Part shown: positions 39,610 through 49,491 of the stretch, in pieces | Numbering within the stretch: the first letter of the stretch is position 1 | How the letters are laid out: every line of letters begins with the position of its first letter | DNA from: Leishmania donovani | Taxonomy: Eukaryota > Euglenozoa > Kinetoplastea > Trypanosomatida > Trypanosomatidae | Direction: 5' to 3' | DNA length: 64,000 nt | Assembly: GCF_000227135.1 (NCBI RefSeq) | Contig: NC_018246.1 | Coordinates: 228,501 to 292,500, forward strand | Notes under the pieces: generated by a model | Databases searched by the model: none | The model's input: only the letters and a program-made list of their open reading frames with translations | What the model was told of the DNA's origin: nothing | Made by a program: the position numbers and the translations under genes

Positions 39610-41943
39610 ATGTACCCTCGGGCTCGGGCTAAGGGCGGCACGCAAGGAGCCGGACACGGAGATGGCGACGCAGTGCCCGCTGCCGCTCAGCCTACGGCAG
39701 CACCACTAGCCTGTGACGCTGCCTCATCGTCCGCCACAGCGGTCGGTCATCGTGAGTCTGTGCACTCCTTGCCGAGCAGCGCTGCCAGCCACCACGCCTC
39801 CGCGGGTAGCGGAAACCGAAAGAGTGTGCATGCCTCTCAGCAGCAGCCGTCGCCACTCCCCATGCCACACATGCAGTCCGGCATTTATGGTGAGGCGATG
39901 CAGGATGCGGGTGCCTCGTCGCTCACACCGCTGCCGCCGCCACACTTCAACGTTGGCAACGTGCATCACCACGGCAGCAGCTTGGGTGGCAGTGCGCACC
40001 GCTCTACGACGTCGTCCTCATACGATGAACAAAAGCAGCCGTTGCCGCGGCCGTCGCCACTTCGCATGAACGGCCATCAGGGAGACTGGCTAGCGGGCGC
40101 GAGCAGTAGTCCGACGATGAGTGGCGCTGTACAATGTGGCTCTCCTGCCGGCATGGCCACCGCCAGTGCGACGGCGCAGGTGTCCTCCTCGCCGCACAGC
40201 CGCGCAGACAGCAGTGCTGTGGTGACACCAATCATCGGCGTCGCTGCGACCAGCAGCAGCATGACCGCTCCCCCGATGAGTGGCGCGGCCCCTGGCGGCG
40301 CAGATTACCGGCCACCGGCGGTCTATGGGGAGGTGAACCTCGGCAGCAGTATTGGTGCCGGTGCGTCGATCACAAACAGCAGCAGTCTCACGTCTCTTAA
40401 TCGCGCCAGCGCCTCCTTGAGCGGCAGCCTCGTCAACACAGTCAACGCAACACGCAGGTCGTCGTGCATGGCTGCCTCGATGGCAGGGGTCTCAGTCGGA
40501 ATCAGTACGGCCGTCGGCGTAGCCGCTCCGCTGCCGCCTTCCAACATGGGCGCCGGCGTGCCCATCGTACAGGTGGGCATGACGGAATCGAGCTGCCCGG
40601 CTGCGGCGCCTGTGCGTGCCGGCGTTCCCGGGGTGACGAGCCTGAAGATCACGGTGGGCGGGAGCACGTCAGTGATCGCCGCGTCGGCACCTCTGTCGCC
40701 GCTGATGAACTCCCCATTACCCGCTCAACAGCAGCCGCACTCCCAGGCACGGCAGCCGCGCTCCGCCGAGCGATCAACACGCCCGCTCCACGCGAGCTCG
40801 GATGCCCGTAAGGGCGGCGGCGCCAGTGGCAAGGGCGACACCCCAGTCCCGGTGGGCGGGGTGGACAATATTGACGTTGAGTCCGATGAGGATCGGAGCT
40901 GCTCGTCTGGCATGGGACCGACGAAGCCAACCGTCGCGCAGGCGGAAGCGCGGTATCGGTATCTCTACGATGAGTTCCGCAAAGTAAGCGGGTTGCGCGC
41001 GAAGCTCGTCGAGGAGAGCGAGCGCATGAAGCGCGAACAGACAGGGCTGCGAGAGGCGCTCGACTTCTACCGCCGCAAGATCGCCTCAGCCGCTGAGGAG
41101 CGGGAAGCGCTCTTGGCTGACTACCGAGAGGACGTGCACAATGCGTTGCGCCTCGCTCAGGAGCTGGCGGCGGACGTTGCCGCTGCGCACAACAGCGGTG
41201 ATGGTGCGTCACGTCCGGCTTTAGCGACCAACGGCGGCGAACATGGTATCCCCGTGGCGTCTGCGCAGCAGGCGCTCGACGCAGCCATTTCCCGCGTTTT
41301 GGCCAGCAAGGCCCCCATCGCGGCGGCAGCTGCCCCCAGCGTCCCTCCCACAGGAATTCCGGTGCCGTTGGCCCCGCTACAGGGGACGGCGGGCTTCTCT
41401 GGATCGCCGCTGCTGTCCATCGGGGAGCAACTCGGCCTGTGGTACGGGAGGTGGATGGCGATGCGAGCTGCGGCGCCCTGCTTACCCATGATGGACGATG
41501 AGGCCAGCTACCCGGACCCTAGTGAGCGACATCGTAGCAGCGCAGGACCGCGGTATGAGCAGGGTATCCTGTTGCGCGACGAGATACGCGATGTGTACTG
41601 CAATACCCACGCAGCGATAAGCACGTACATGACTAGCCTTGACTACGGCTTCGCACCCATGTCCAGCCAGGACAGCTACCCGCCTGCGGGCTGGCAGGGG
41701 CAGCGCCATCAGCAGCAGCAGTTCAGTAGCGAGTATCGCGGTCTCCACTTTCACGTGGACATCCCACGCTTCCACGCCCACACGGTGTCCGGCTTGTCGG
41801 ATCCGGGAAACGCCGTCGGAGATTGCACTGGAGGACAGAGCACGCCGGTGCACAGTGCATCCTCGCAACCACCACCATTACCAGAGCCGCCGTCGTCTTG
41901 CCTCGCACCACAGAACCCCCGGATGGCACCCGCTCTCACGTAA
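39610..41943 (+). CDS. Conserved-looking hypothetical protein with low-complexity N-terminus and central coiled coil
   Basis: 777 residues from the ATG at 39610. An in-frame extension to 39493 starts at GTG in a TG repeat and is rejected. I do not recognise the family. Residues 1 to about 435 are Ala/Ser/Gly/Pro-rich and look disordered. Residues about 438-528 are charged and heptad-like, rich in Glu, Arg, Lys and Leu, and should form a coiled coil. After an Ala/Pro linker, about 605-700 looks folded, with Trp, Tyr and Met-rich segments. The remainder ends in a Pro/Ser-rich tail with a short aromatic/His patch near 710-725. No signal peptide or membrane segment is seen. A structural or scaffold role is a guess from the coiled coil only. 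Confidence 0.75.
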   Translation: MYPRARAKGGTQGAGHGDGDAVPAAAQPTAAPLACDAASSSATAVGHRESVHSLPSSAASHHASAGSGNRKSVHASQQQPSPLPMPHMQSGIYGEAMQDAGASSLTPLPPPHFNVGNVHHHGSSLGGSAHRSTTSSSYDEQKQPLPRPSPLRMNGHQGDWLAGASSSPTMSGAVQCGSPAGMATASATAQVSSSPHSRADSSAVVTPIIGVAATSSSMTAPPMSGAAPGGADYRPPAVYGEVNLGSSIGAGASITNSSSLTSLNRASASLSGSLVNTVNATRRSSCMAASMAGVSVGISTAVGVAAPLPPSNMGAGVPIVQVGMTESSCPAAAPVRAGVPGVTSLKITVGGSTSVIAASAPLSPLMNSPLPAQQQPHSQARQPRSAERSTRPLHASSDARKGGGASGKGDTPVPVGGVDNIDVESDEDRSCSSGMGPTKPTVAQAEARYRYLYDEFRKVSGLRAKLVEESERMKREQTGLREALDFYRRKIASAAEEREALLADYREDVHNALRLAQELAADVAAAHNSGDGASRPALATNGGEHGIPVASAQQALDAAISRVLASKAPIAAAAAPSVPPTGIPVPLAPLQGTAGFSGSPLLSIGEQLGLWYGRWMAMRAAAPCLPMMDDEASYPDPSERHRSSAGPRYEQGILLRDEIRDVYCNTHAAISTYMTSLDYGFAPMSSQDSYPPAGWQGQRHQQQQFSSEYRGLHFHVDIPRFHAHTVSGLSDPGNAVGDCTGGQSTPVHSASSQPPPLPEPPSSCLAPQNPRMAPALT

Positions 41944-44900
41944 GCGAAGTACTGCCGCAGCCCCCTTTCCCCTCTTGAGGGGCCCATCGGAGAAAGCGCG
42001 CGGCTGACCCGGCATTAGTGAGAGCACTGGGTGAACCGTATCGGCGGCGAAGGGGTTTCACAGTACGCGTAGGCGAAACGTCTGGTTGCGTCTGTCTCTC
42101 CATGCTAATCTGGGCGATGTTGGGCGCAGGGTCGGTCGATGGTGGGGGCGTGCACGCCGATTGGTACCCGCCTCTTTCTCCGGAGAGAGCAAGAGGGCAA
42201 CGACCGACACACAACACTGCACCAGCTACCAATGCTGCTGCTGGCGCTCCGCCCCGTTCTTCCTTCCACATCCTTGCCGCTCCTTGTGCGTGTGTTGTGA
42301 TCACCCACGCGTGGAGATGGCTCACGGTGCCATCGACCCCCTCCCCTGTCCCATGGCTCCGGCACGTATGATGTGTCTCTCTCCATCCCTCTTTTTGTTC
42401 TGTATCTGTGTCGCCCTGTCGATGAACATGAGACACCGGCGAGAACGAGAATGAGAAGGCGGTGCGGATGCAACTGGCAGACAGGATCACGCTATTCGAG
42501 CAAGCGCATCCTTTTCCGGCCCCTGTCCCCCTCCTTTCCTTATGCCCCACTGCTCTGTATCGCTCTCTGTGCATGTATATACTTTTCGCTTCTTGCTCCG
42601 CTCTGCCGTGGATGCATGTGTGTGCGTGTGTCTTTAGGCTCACCTGTTGTGGTGTATGTATATAGTGTATGTACGGTATGTATGTGTGCCCCTGTGCTCT
42701 TCTCCCTCGCTCTTTTTCTTTCGCCGCCTTCTTCTTTGTTGTTCGCTTGTTTTGTTTTTGCTTCTTCTTCCTCTTCCGCACCATCCCTCACCTCTTGTGT
42801 AGTTATTTGTTCCGTCTGCGCCGCTGTTGCGCCCTCACTCTCTTCCTCCCTCCCTCCCTCCAAGGCCTCCCCTTACCTCTTCTTCGTTGTGATTGAAAGT
42901 TTTACGTGCTACCCTCTTCTTTTTGTTTTCGCACGCTCTGTCTTAGGGATAGTGCGGGCGGCTGCGTTGGTTTTGGTTCGTTGGTTTCACGCGCGGTGTG
43001 TATTGTGTGCGTGTGCGGACGTCTGAGTGTGTCTCTCTTTTCCTTCGTTTTTGTTATCTTTCTTGTGGACCTCATCAGCGGACGTGGCAGTCACCTTCTC
43101 TATTTTGCCGCTTATTTTTGGTTTCAATGTCTCCTCGCGGATGCGGGCTCGTGTGTGTCTTCACTCTACCCCCTCCCCCACCCACCCTCTCTCTCCGTGT
43201 GTCGCCGCCGCTGCCATCACCACCGAACGAACCAGCATTTCGAGACCTAGCTTCGTCTCTGTTTTACATCAATCGATACCACAAAAAAGGGAAGCTCTTC
43301 TCCCCTCTTTTCCCCACCCAACCATCGCAACGGCAAGGGACAGGAATACGCAGACACGCGCCCCCCCCCCCACACACGAAAAAAAACTTCGCTTACTCAG
43401 CTTCTATCTGTTCATCTCTCTCTCTATGTGCGCCCTCTTGCTCGTTGATTGACGGATTCTCCTCTGCTTTTCCGTTTTTTTTCTCGTTTTGGTTGTGGAG
43501 GGGACAACAGCAGCTTGTCTTCTTGTCGGCTACTCGTGTATGGCGAAGGCCCTCGACGCGAGGGCACGCTGTGGTGTCCATGTTCTTCTCAAGCCGCCTC
43601 GATGTGAGCCATCGTGGACAAGAATACAGGGAGAAACAGCGATGTAGTCGTTCTCCGCCTTTTCTTTGAAAACATATGTCCGCTACGCTCTCGAAGTCCA
43701 TTACTCTCTGCGACCCTGATGTACAGCGCCTTAACGAACGAAGGAGTGGAGCAGCAGGCCTTTCCAATCCGCCCCTCCCCTACCCCTCCCAAACTCGAAG
43801 CGAACACGAAAATACCCATTCCGAGATAAGACGAAGCGTGAAATGTTCATGGTGCCCTCGCCGGCTTCTGGATGGCTGCCATCGGCTCTCTTCCTTGTCG
43901 CCGTCGTTTAACTGCCTGCTTTGTGTGCATGTGTGTGTTCGCCTTCCCGGCCATTGTGCTTGCTTCATGCGCCTCATTCTGCCACACACACACACACAGA
44001 GACGCATATACAGGCTCTCTTCCCTCTTGCGCCGACTCAGCGCCTCAGTGCTGACGTCTCCCCTGTCTTATCCCTTTTTGTTGTTGTCCGTTGTTATGTC
44101 GACCTCCTTCTCTTCTGCCGTCTTCGTGTTTTGTGCATCCCTTCCACCTTGTGTCTTGGTGGTGGGTATCGGTGTGTGCCTGTCGGTGCTGTGTGTTTCT
44201 TGCTTGCCGCTAGCCAGCATCTTTATTGATGTATTTCTTTTCGTTGCTCTCATGATCTGCGTTCTCAGAGGCAGCAGCGGCAGCAAAGATTTTTTTTTTT
44301 TTTTGAAAAAGCAGCTCGTTCTCATGGTCATGTGCACCTGCCGCATCTCACGTTTTCACTCGGTGTATCTGTACAAGCGAATCGCAGAAATCTCCAGCCG
44401 ATATGCACACACATATATCTATACGCTATGGTTATATCTGGATATAGGTATTCACATATGTATGTAGTGTATGTATATGGAAAATGCGGTTACTTCTCTA
44501 TGTTGGTTTTTTGTATGCGTGTGTACGTCTGCTGTTGGGCGGGCGGGGTGGTGTTGAGAGAGAGGCAGCGTCGACAAGGACGTATGCAACCTTGTTTGGC
44601 ATTGTTGGTTTTAAGTTTTGCGCTTCTCTCTTTTTTCTGGTTGACTTTTTCTTTGTCTTCAGGTTTGCGTCGCATTTTTCCGTCTTCTGTTGTGTCTGTC
44701 GGTCTGTGTCTACGTGTTTCTGCGTGTATTCGCCCGTGCTCCCTTCGTTCCTGAGCGCGCCGTCTTCATCCTTCGCCGCTGGTGATGCATCATCACATGC
44801 ACGTCTTTACGTTGATGATCATCGCTCCCTGCAGATGTCCCTCGCCCTTGTTTCTTTTGGGTTTTGTCTTTCTCTTATTTACCTATTATTACTTTTTTTT

Positions 44901-46528
44901 CGCTGTTGCGGATTGTGTTTCAGCTGCCATAGGCAGTCAGTGACGCACCCACACACGTGCTGGCAAGTACGCGGATGCTGTGCGTGCGGACGCATGCAAG
45001 TGTGGCGAGAGTTTGGGAAGGCGATTTGCGACAACGAAAAAAAAATATGTATAGATGCGGGCACCAAGCGCGCGGATGCATGCGACAAGTGGGGTGCATG
45101 TTGTGCCCTTTGTTTTTTGTGCTGCTTGATCCTTATTTTCTCCCCTCGCTCCTCGCTTCATGGCTTCTGTGTGGATCGGCTCCTCACCCCTCTCTATTTC
45201 TCACAGAGGCCCTCCACTTCGGCAGCGGTGCCGTTTACATTGGTGCGCATTTGCACGCGCCTACGTCTCTTTATTTTTGTGTCAGTGAGTATCCCCTACA
45301 CACCCCTTCCGCGATCTTTTCCGAAGCAACTCTTCGCCTTTTTCGCTTAGTTCGCGCGTGACGGGTGCGAATGGACGTTGACATCGACCTGTGCGGCGCC
45401 CCGCTAAGCGGCATGGAGCCCTGTAGCATTCCATGGTCTGTGGTGGTGTTCTCCACCGCTTCCGTGTGGCCTTCGCCCAGCCCTTCGGCCGCCCCTCTTC
45501 TCTTCCACTGGCAGCCTCACGAAACCACTCTTCTTGTGCCCCTGCGCCCTCTTGTTCGACACCTTTCTCTTCTTTCTTCGTCCCTACCGCCGCTCTCGCT
45601 CCCGTTCTCATTCGACTAAGCCAGGCATCGAGCCCCCCTCCCTCCCCTCCTCCGAGCTCCGCACGCGCACACACCACCTCCCTCATGCGCCGCGGTCGCG
45701 TGCGCTTCAACGCAGCACTCCCCGCCGGGCTGCGGTGGGGCTCTCCGGACGAGGAATAGCGAGCGGCACGCATGAGCCAACGCTCTCGTTTTGCGAAGCT
45801 TCCTTACCCATCTGCGCACGGATGGTGGAATGCAGCCAGCCATCAAATATCAGGAGCACGACCGCAATGTTTTATAATTTTCATGCATCCATAGGTGCAG
45901 CGGCAAGGGGCTGCGACCCCCTCGCTTGCCGCCACCTCGCTGAGTGCGGAGAGCAGCGGAGCTGGGACTCTACCTGCTGCGAAGACAACTCCATCATCGA
46001 CGGCACGTCAAAGAAGTGTCATTGTTGTTACGGGCTCGCTCTCCCGCCCTCAGGGCGGTCGACGCGGGCCCCAAAATTGTGGAAGAGGACATATCGCGAG
46101 GTATCTGGGCACAAGTGCTGGCGCTACTGTGGGCCCGCCGCGTGCGCCTCACAGTTCAGATTGTCTCTGGTTACTGCGGATCTTTAACACACGGAGAAGC
46201 TCCACGAGCATGCAAAATGGGCGATGCCAGAGGCGCCGACGCCAACTGCATGAATTTCGGGACTGGCCACCAATATCAGAAGCCGCACTGGCATCCGCCT
46301 GTTGCCCGGAAGACGGACGCCGCCGCTTCCGCCCTCGAGTAAGGGCCCTGGATGCGGCCCGCTGCGATTAAGGCGCGCTGCCCACCGCCGGGGCCGTCTG
46401 TCGGATGCTGATCGTGCAGCACGCATGCAGGGGGGAGGAACGGGCAAGGACACGAAGCGCTCGCTAGGCGCACGGCCCCGATTCGACGGCAGGACGGTTT
46501 TGCCCTCGCAGGACCGGGACGCAGACCT

Positions 46529-46558
46529 GGGGGGGGGGGGGGGGGGGGGGGGGGGGGG
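46529..46558 (+). repeat. 30-base G homopolymer at a gap edge
   Basis: Thirty consecutive G run directly into the N gap. A second run of 18 G (46683-46700), preceded by GGGCGGGCGGGC-type sequence, lies on the other side. Such tracts can form G-quadruplexes and are hard to sequence. Confidence 0.9.
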
Positions 46559-46657
46559 NNNNNNNNNNNNNNNNNNNNNNNNNNNNNNNNNNNNNNNNNN
46601 NNNNNNNNNNNNNNNNNNNNNNNNNNNNNNNNNNNNNNNNNNNNNNNNNNNNNNNNN
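46559..46657. other. 99-N gap inside a G-rich tract
   Basis: Unlike the six overlap gaps, its flanks are not duplicated. G runs lie on both sides, so the gap is most easily explained by failure to sequence through the tract. Its true length is unknown. Confidence 0.8.
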
Positions 46658-47625
46658 TGCCGCGGCGGGGGCGGGCGGGCGCGGGGGGGGGGGGGGGGGG
46701 TGCAGCGGAGGCGGGTGAGCAGTGGCTGCATCTGCGTCTGTGTTGCTGGCATGTGTTCGTGGGCGGGATCGGGGCATACACGTTGGAGAAATACAAAAAA
46801 AAGGAAGGGCCTTCCCAGCTTGTTTTTGTTCTCTCACGCTGTGTCGGCCTTGAACGTTTGCTAGTGTTGCTTCCGTGTGTGTGTGCGTGCGCGTACCGGT
46901 CTGCCTACGCGGGACCGCAGGGTGCCCTGTTGGGAAGAGCAAGAAAAAAAACAACAGGAGAAAAGCTGGCCATCCACGTCTGTGTTTCTACGCGGCCATG
47001 TCTCTTGTGTCGGCGGCTAACACGACGACATGCAGTGGCGCGCAGAGGGGATGCAAGGAAAAGGGACACAGCAGGTTGGTGCGCTTCATGACATTCCACA
47101 TTCTTCCGCTTCAGTGGCGTTGCACAAGGTTTCAATGCGCGTACAAATATATAGAAGCATGTATACGCAAAGAAAGGGGCGCATCTTTCGATAAAAAAAA
47201 AAGTATATCGAGCGGTCGTGACGCTTTCAACGGCAACGAAAGAAGTACGGATACGCTACGTTGTCCCTCACTCGCGCCTCATACTGTTGTCCAACGTCGT
47301 TGCGCGTCCCTCCCCTTTTTCTCCACTCTCCCCTTTCTATTTCGGCGGCATGATTGGCATGACTATCACATCTCCTTTTCGCCTACTCTTTCTATCTCCT
47401 TGTTTCGCTCATGTCTTGTCTGCTTGTGTAACCGCCCCAAGCAACACGCACGCTCGGGTTGTTTCTGGGTGGCGCCTCTCTCTCGCTCTCACTCTGATAC
47501 CGTCCTCTCTCTATAATTTTTTTTCGCGCTGCTCCGCCACACAACTCGCGTGCAAAACGTCTGCACACGCACAGAAACTCGCTGCGGAAACGTCGCACAG
47601 ACGCGAGAACCGAACATACTTCCTC

Positions 47626-47654
47626 CCTCCCCACTCCTTCCCGATCCATTCCAG
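47626..47654 (+). promoter_or_regulatory. Candidate spliced-leader acceptor for the 93-residue membrane protein gene
   Basis: A clear C/T run ends in CCAG at 47651-47654, giving a leader of about 155 bases. Confidence 0.5.
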
Positions 47655-47809
47655 TCTGCTTCCGTATCTTGGTTGCACAAGCAAATAGGGGTGGTGTCTC
47701 TGGGTACCGCTGGATCGAGCGCGAACTTGTCTATCAAGAGTGCGTCGCCCTCAGGCAACAGCTGCTAGTTGTGAGACCCACGAAGCGAAAGTAGCTGCAA
47801 GGCGATAGA

Positions 47810-48091
47810 ATGAACACGACGGCACTCGTGCAGATGTGGGCGCTCGTCGCTGTCGCGCTCTCCATTACCGCGGCGCAAGTGGCGAGCGCTGACTCCAAGA
47901 CATACGTTGCACCGCACCCGACGGTGGGTCTCTCCTCCAAGGACGAGGAGTACCTTATCGGCGTCGTTTCCTTCGCCGCAGTGGTGGTGGCTTGCTTCAT
48001 GGGTATCGCCTCAATGGTAAAGATCGACTATGATGATGACACGCTGCTCATGGTGGAGGTGCTCGGGGACATAAACCACGAGAAGGAGTAG
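47810..48091 (+). CDS. Small single-pass membrane protein resembling the ATP6AP2 (prorenin receptor) C-terminus
   Basis: 93 residues. Residues 1-27 look like a cleavable signal peptide ending in VASA. A lumenal or extracellular stretch of about 20 residues follows, then a membrane helix near 48-70 and an acidic tail at 71-93. The tail begins KIDYDDDTLLMVE, which recalls the short cytosolic tail after the membrane helix in ATP6AP2, the V-ATPase accessory protein. The layout (signal, short lumenal part, helix, about 23-residue tail) would match a version of that protein lacking the large ectodomain. This is pattern resemblance, not a proven relation. If right, it would sit in endomembranes with the V-ATPase membrane sector. 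The size, clean start and stop, and sharp contrast with flanking composition make it a real gene. Confidence 0.75.
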   Translation: MNTTALVQMWALVAVALSITAAQVASADSKTYVAPHPTVGLSSKDEEYLIGVVSFAAVVVACFMGIASMVKIDYDDDTLLMVEVLGDINHEKE

Positions 48092-48307
48092 GCGCCTGCG
48101 CGGAATGCGGTGTCCACAAGTCACGTGCGTGCCGTATGGTGCGTGTGGCTCAGCTGCCCTTGTTCGATCACTCGCTCCGAGTGCCTGCGTATACCCTCAT
48201 TCTCCTCCTCCGTCTTTACTTCTTCCCGGAGGCGCAGCGGCCGTATAGGGGAGGAGGGAAGGTGGACATTGGCGATGCGGGTACATGCGCTTGCTTCAAT
48301 ATCGATG

Positions 48308-48328
48308 CATATATATATATATATATAT
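48308..48328. repeat. AT dinucleotide tract next to ATCGAT
   Basis: About 21 bases of alternating A/T, preceded by ATCGATGC. It is another tract paired with ATCGAT, here on the left side. Confidence 0.8.
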
Positions 48329-49431
48329 CTGTGTGCGCCGAGGAGTTGGATGAGCCTCGGCAACGAGAAGCGCGAGAGGAAAAAGATCGAACCGCGTGCG
48401 AGGGAAGAGGTGGAAATTTGAAAGAATTTTAGGGCCCGTCCATCACCCGTCCCCTTCCCCATTTACTTTGCGCTGCGTGTGTGTGTGTGTGTTCACGTGC
48501 GGTGCCAGGCGTGCTGAAGACGGGTCTGCGTTCCCCGCTGCGAGCGCTTACCCGTATTTGACGGTTTGTTGTTGTTGCTCATCGCCTCACTGCGGCCGTG
48601 CCTTCGCGTTGGTGCGCGGCCGTCATTGAGGCTTGAGCCGCAGGTGGATCTCTCCCGTTGTTTTTTTAGTGGCGCTTGCTTGACAGCGTCGAGGCGAGAC
48701 CAAAGCACATGCCCTCACCGGTGAAGAGACGAGAGGGCCGCACCGCTGCGTGCTCGAACTCTCGAGCAGGGAAGAGAAAGGGGCACGTGTGAGGCACGAG
48801 TTCATCCCGGCACGCGCAGACGGCGTATTTTTGAACTGCCTGTCCACACTTACCCTGCGCCTCGAGAGCTCTACATGGGTCTGCGTGGATGTAAACATGG
48901 AGCACGAACGGCAGCGCTCTGCCTGTCTGTCTTCTTGCGGTACCCCCCCCCCTCCTCCTCCCTCCTCTCTGCCCCCTCCCTCCCTCCCTCCCCATACCCT
49001 TGCTCCACCGCCCACGGCGCACGAGAGCATGCGCCGGTGCATGTGGACCTCAAAGCGCCTTCATCGCACTCTTGCCCGTGTTGTGCCCTGCCTTTGCTTC
49101 GCTCTGCCGCGGTGCACGTAGCAGAGTGGCCACCTCGAAACGCAAAGAGGGAGGGCGTATCAAGACGACAACCTCCCCCACCCACCCAAGCCACCGCAAC
49201 CACCCATCCGGCACAGCCAGCGTGCGCTCCGTGTGTGTCGACCTTGTTTTTCCTTCGCACGGATCCCTCTCACCGCATAGACTCTATACCCCCGCGTGCT
49301 CTCCCACCTCCCTCCCTTACCCCCGAAGCTCACACACTGAGAGGGGATATACGCCAATTTTTCTACGCCACAGCAGAACAGGGCGGCCCTTGTCGTGCTG
49401 CGGTCTCCTCCCCGTGCCTGACACGCGGTAA

Positions 49432-49457
49432 CTCTTCCTTCCTTTCTATCGACTGAG
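49432..49457 (+). promoter_or_regulatory. Candidate spliced-leader acceptor for the CYTH gene
   Basis: A compact T/C run (49432-49450) is followed by the first AG at 49456-49457, giving a 5' UTR of about 34 bases. This supports the ATG at 49492 as the start. Confidence 0.55.
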
Positions 49458-49491
49458 CAATTACCCGCTGCTAAGAGGAAGAGCAACGGCT

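Larger units (their letters stand above)
45900..46776 (+). repeat. GC-rich interspersed repeat, copy 2, with giant G tracts
   Basis: The right end (46704-46776) matches 7336-7408 at 72 of 73 positions. The left homologous part (about 46304-46344 and 46511-46528) matches about 40 bases ending at 7313. Copy 2 carries an extra 168 bases between these parts (about 46343-46510) with AGG at both junctions, so copy 1 may have lost it through microhomology. The left boundary of the element is not defined. A relation to SIDER retroposons is possible but not shown. Confidence 0.5.
41944..47809. other. 5.9-kb spacer with the second GC-rich repeat copy and a G-tract gap
   Basis: No convincing gene is seen. 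41944-45360 is largely T/C-rich, with long open frames (43676-44467 and 44484-45350) rich in Cys, Leu, Phe and Ser that reflect base composition. 45360-46780 becomes GC-rich and ends in the repeat copy with G runs. 46780-47809 returns to mixed T/C-rich leader sequence of the 93-residue membrane protein gene. Confidence 0.6.
48092..49491. other. 1.4-kb spacer before the CYTH gene
   Basis: No gene is seen. It holds the 3' UTR of the small membrane protein gene with an AT tract near 48308-48328, a TG run near 48477-48491, and C-rich stretches near 48940-49010. Confidence 0.6.

Noticed and set aside
43676..45350. 263- and 288-codon frames with apparent membrane segments
   Set aside because: They are in T/G-rich spacer, rich in Cys and Phe, without the codon bias of the accepted genes.
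46559..46657. A seventh unmerged contig overlap
   Set aside because: The flanks are different G-rich sequences without duplicated blocks, so a homopolymer sequencing failure explains it better.
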